This document shows positions 5,405 to 6,445 of a stretch of 6,445 bases of DNA, in pieces (positions within the stretch are counted from its first letter, which is position 1; each line of letters starts with the position of its first letter). Made by a program: the position numbers and the translations under genes. The stretch covers positions 1 to 6,445 of the forward strand of contig JAFZXD010000231.1 of NCBI GenBank assembly GCA_017616955.1. The letters are read 5' to 3'. The DNA comes from Eubacterium sp. GTDB taxonomy: Bacteria; Bacillota; Clostridia; Lachnospirales; Lachnospiraceae. The notes below the pieces were generated by a model, which was not told the origin of the DNA, ran no database searches, and saw nothing but the letters and a program-made list of their open reading frames with translations.

Positions 5405-6391
5405 TTACTTCTGCTTAAGCGTGATTATAAGCAGACGCATTATGTCCGCAAGATTAGCGTTCGCATTTATTCTTTCTTTTGCACTCTTTATGGACTGCGA
5501 TTTTTCCTCTAATTCATTAAATGAAAGATACTTGGCCTGTTCTCTGATGGTCAGATACTGTTCTTTGAAAAGTATCTTATCGGGATTTCCGGTAACCTTA
5601 AGTACCAGGATATCTCTATACCACATCATCATCAGATCCAGGTAATCATTTATCTTCATCTGAAAACTCGAACAGTGCTGTATGGCATCGGATATATCAT
5701 CCATTGTCATATCGTAAATGTTCGTTTCAAGCTTAACAACTGACTGGATCAGCTGTTCATATTCTTCATTTGTAGCAAGCATGATGGCCTTGCCGAGATT
5801 GCCCTGCGCATATTCTATCGCAAAATTGGCCTTCTTCTCATCAACACCAAACTCGCTTACGAGATAATTGTGTATATCTTTTTCCTTTATAGGCTTTGTT
5901 GTGATAAGCATACATCTTGAACGAATAGTCGGAAGCAGTTTCTCCGGCTTCGATGTAAGTATCATAACTATTCCATATTCAGGTGGTTCCTCGATAGTTT
6001 TCAGAAGAGCATTCTCAGCTTCTTCCGTCATCTTCTCGCCTTCCCTGATAATGTAGATCTTATACTTACCATTGTATGGCTTGATCTGCATGGAATTGAC
6101 AACCTGCTCACGAATCTCACTGACAGATATCGACGCAGGTTTTTCATGCGTAACATATATTATATCCGGGTGATTGCCACTCTCAGCCTGTTTACAGGAC
6201 TTGCACTCACCACATGACTCAGAACCTCCGGCTTCACATTGTAATGCTTTGGCAAATGCATTTGCCAGAGTATACTTTCCGCTGCCTTCTTCTCCGCCAA
6301 TAATATAAGCATGACTGACGGATCCCTGTTCTATATTATTTCTGAAGCGACTTATTATTTCTTCATGTCCGATAATCTTTTTAAAATCCAT
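5405..6391 (-). CDS. holB: DNA polymerase III subunit delta prime
   Basis: Delta prime is part of the clamp-loader complex that opens the beta clamp at primed sites during replication. The protein (328 residues from this start) begins MDFKKIIGHEEI and has an AAA+ core: Walker A GGEEGSGKYT (32-41), zinc-binding cysteines C52, C60, C63 and C66 (C-x7-C-x2-C-x2-C), TEEAENALLKTIEEPP (122-137), and the SRC motif (158-160) that supplies the trans-acting arginine. The Walker B position reads IIREGEKM (114-121) rather than the usual acidic DEADKM, so ATP hydrolysis by this subunit is doubtful. A GTG at 6400 is in frame three codons upstream, but the ATG at 6391 has GGGGTGA at 8 nt and the family-typical N-terminus, so I prefer it. 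It is the first complete gene of the cluster. Confidence 0.93.
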   Translation of the reverse strand: MDFKKIIGHEEIISRFRNNIEQGSVSHAYIIGGEEGSGKYTLANAFAKALQCEAGGSESCGECKSCKQAESGNHPDIIYVTHEKPASISVSEIREQVVNSMQIKPYNGKYKIYIIREGEKMTEEAENALLKTIEEPPEYGIVMILTSKPEKLLPTIRSRCMLITTKPIKEKDIHNYLVSEFGVDEKKANFAIEYAQGNLGKAIMLATNEEYEQLIQSVVKLETNIYDMTMDDISDAIQHCSSFQMKINDYLDLMMMWYRDILVLKVTGNPDKILFKEQYLTIREQAKYLSFNELEEKSQSIKSAKERINANANLADIMRLLIITLKQK

Positions 6392-6445
6392 ATCTGTCAC
6401 CCCATTTCTCTAATACACGTCATCCCTACAAAGCATCATCCTTAA

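Noticed and set aside
6410..6445. 3' end of an upstream gene (frames ending TAG at 6410-6412 or 6426-6428 on the minus strand)
   Set aside because: An upstream gene of the cluster is expected here, but 45 bases are too few to tell which frame is coding or to name the product.

Overview
The window reads as ordinary chromosomal DNA from a low-to-moderate GC Gram-positive anaerobe, most likely a clostridium of the Lachnospiraceae type. This rests on a MecA adaptor, a MurT-type lipid II amidating enzyme, a clostridial 2[4Fe-4S] ferredoxin, the gene order holB-yaaT-trmN6-like-rsmI, and strong AGGAGG-type ribosome binding sites. The family-level assignment is inference from gene content. Every gene I can support lies on the minus strand, so the window is read from right to left.

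Right part (about 6400 down to 2845): a compact housekeeping cluster of holB (DNA polymerase III delta prime), yaaT/ricT (PSP1-domain Y-complex protein), a TrmN6/YabB-like methyltransferase and rsmI (16S rRNA C1402 2'-O-methyltransferase). Spacings are 20 nt or less, and the last two junctions overlap. An apparent terminator with one arm inside the rsmI coding end closes the unit. The same conserved neighbourhood exists in Bacillus, but yabA and yazA are absent here.

Middle (2812 down to 1773): a putative promoter, a 56-residue ferredoxin gene too short for most ORF calls, a hairpin that looks like a partial terminator, a LUD-domain (LutC/YkgG-like) protein with a cysteine-rich C-terminus, and a strong intrinsic terminator. 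Ferredoxin and LUD protein probably form a two-gene redox unit with stepped expression.

Between 1772 and 1385 lies about 390 bp of AT-rich DNA without a convincing gene. It holds several inverted repeats, a near-perfect 18-bp palindrome and a 10-bp direct repeat spaced exactly 20 bp. It is the least explained part of the window.

Left part (1384 to 1): mecA, whose promoter-like sequence ends so close to the ATG that the mRNA appears leaderless and which has no Shine-Dalgarno sequence; then a terminator whose loop carries the -35-like element of a possible promoter for the next gene; then the N-terminal 188 residues of murT, cut by the window edge.

I see no mobile element, CRISPR array, tRNA or rRNA, and no clear evidence of a wholly new system. 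The best leads are the leaderless mecA start, the structured intergenic region, and the ferredoxin/Cys-rich LUD pair.
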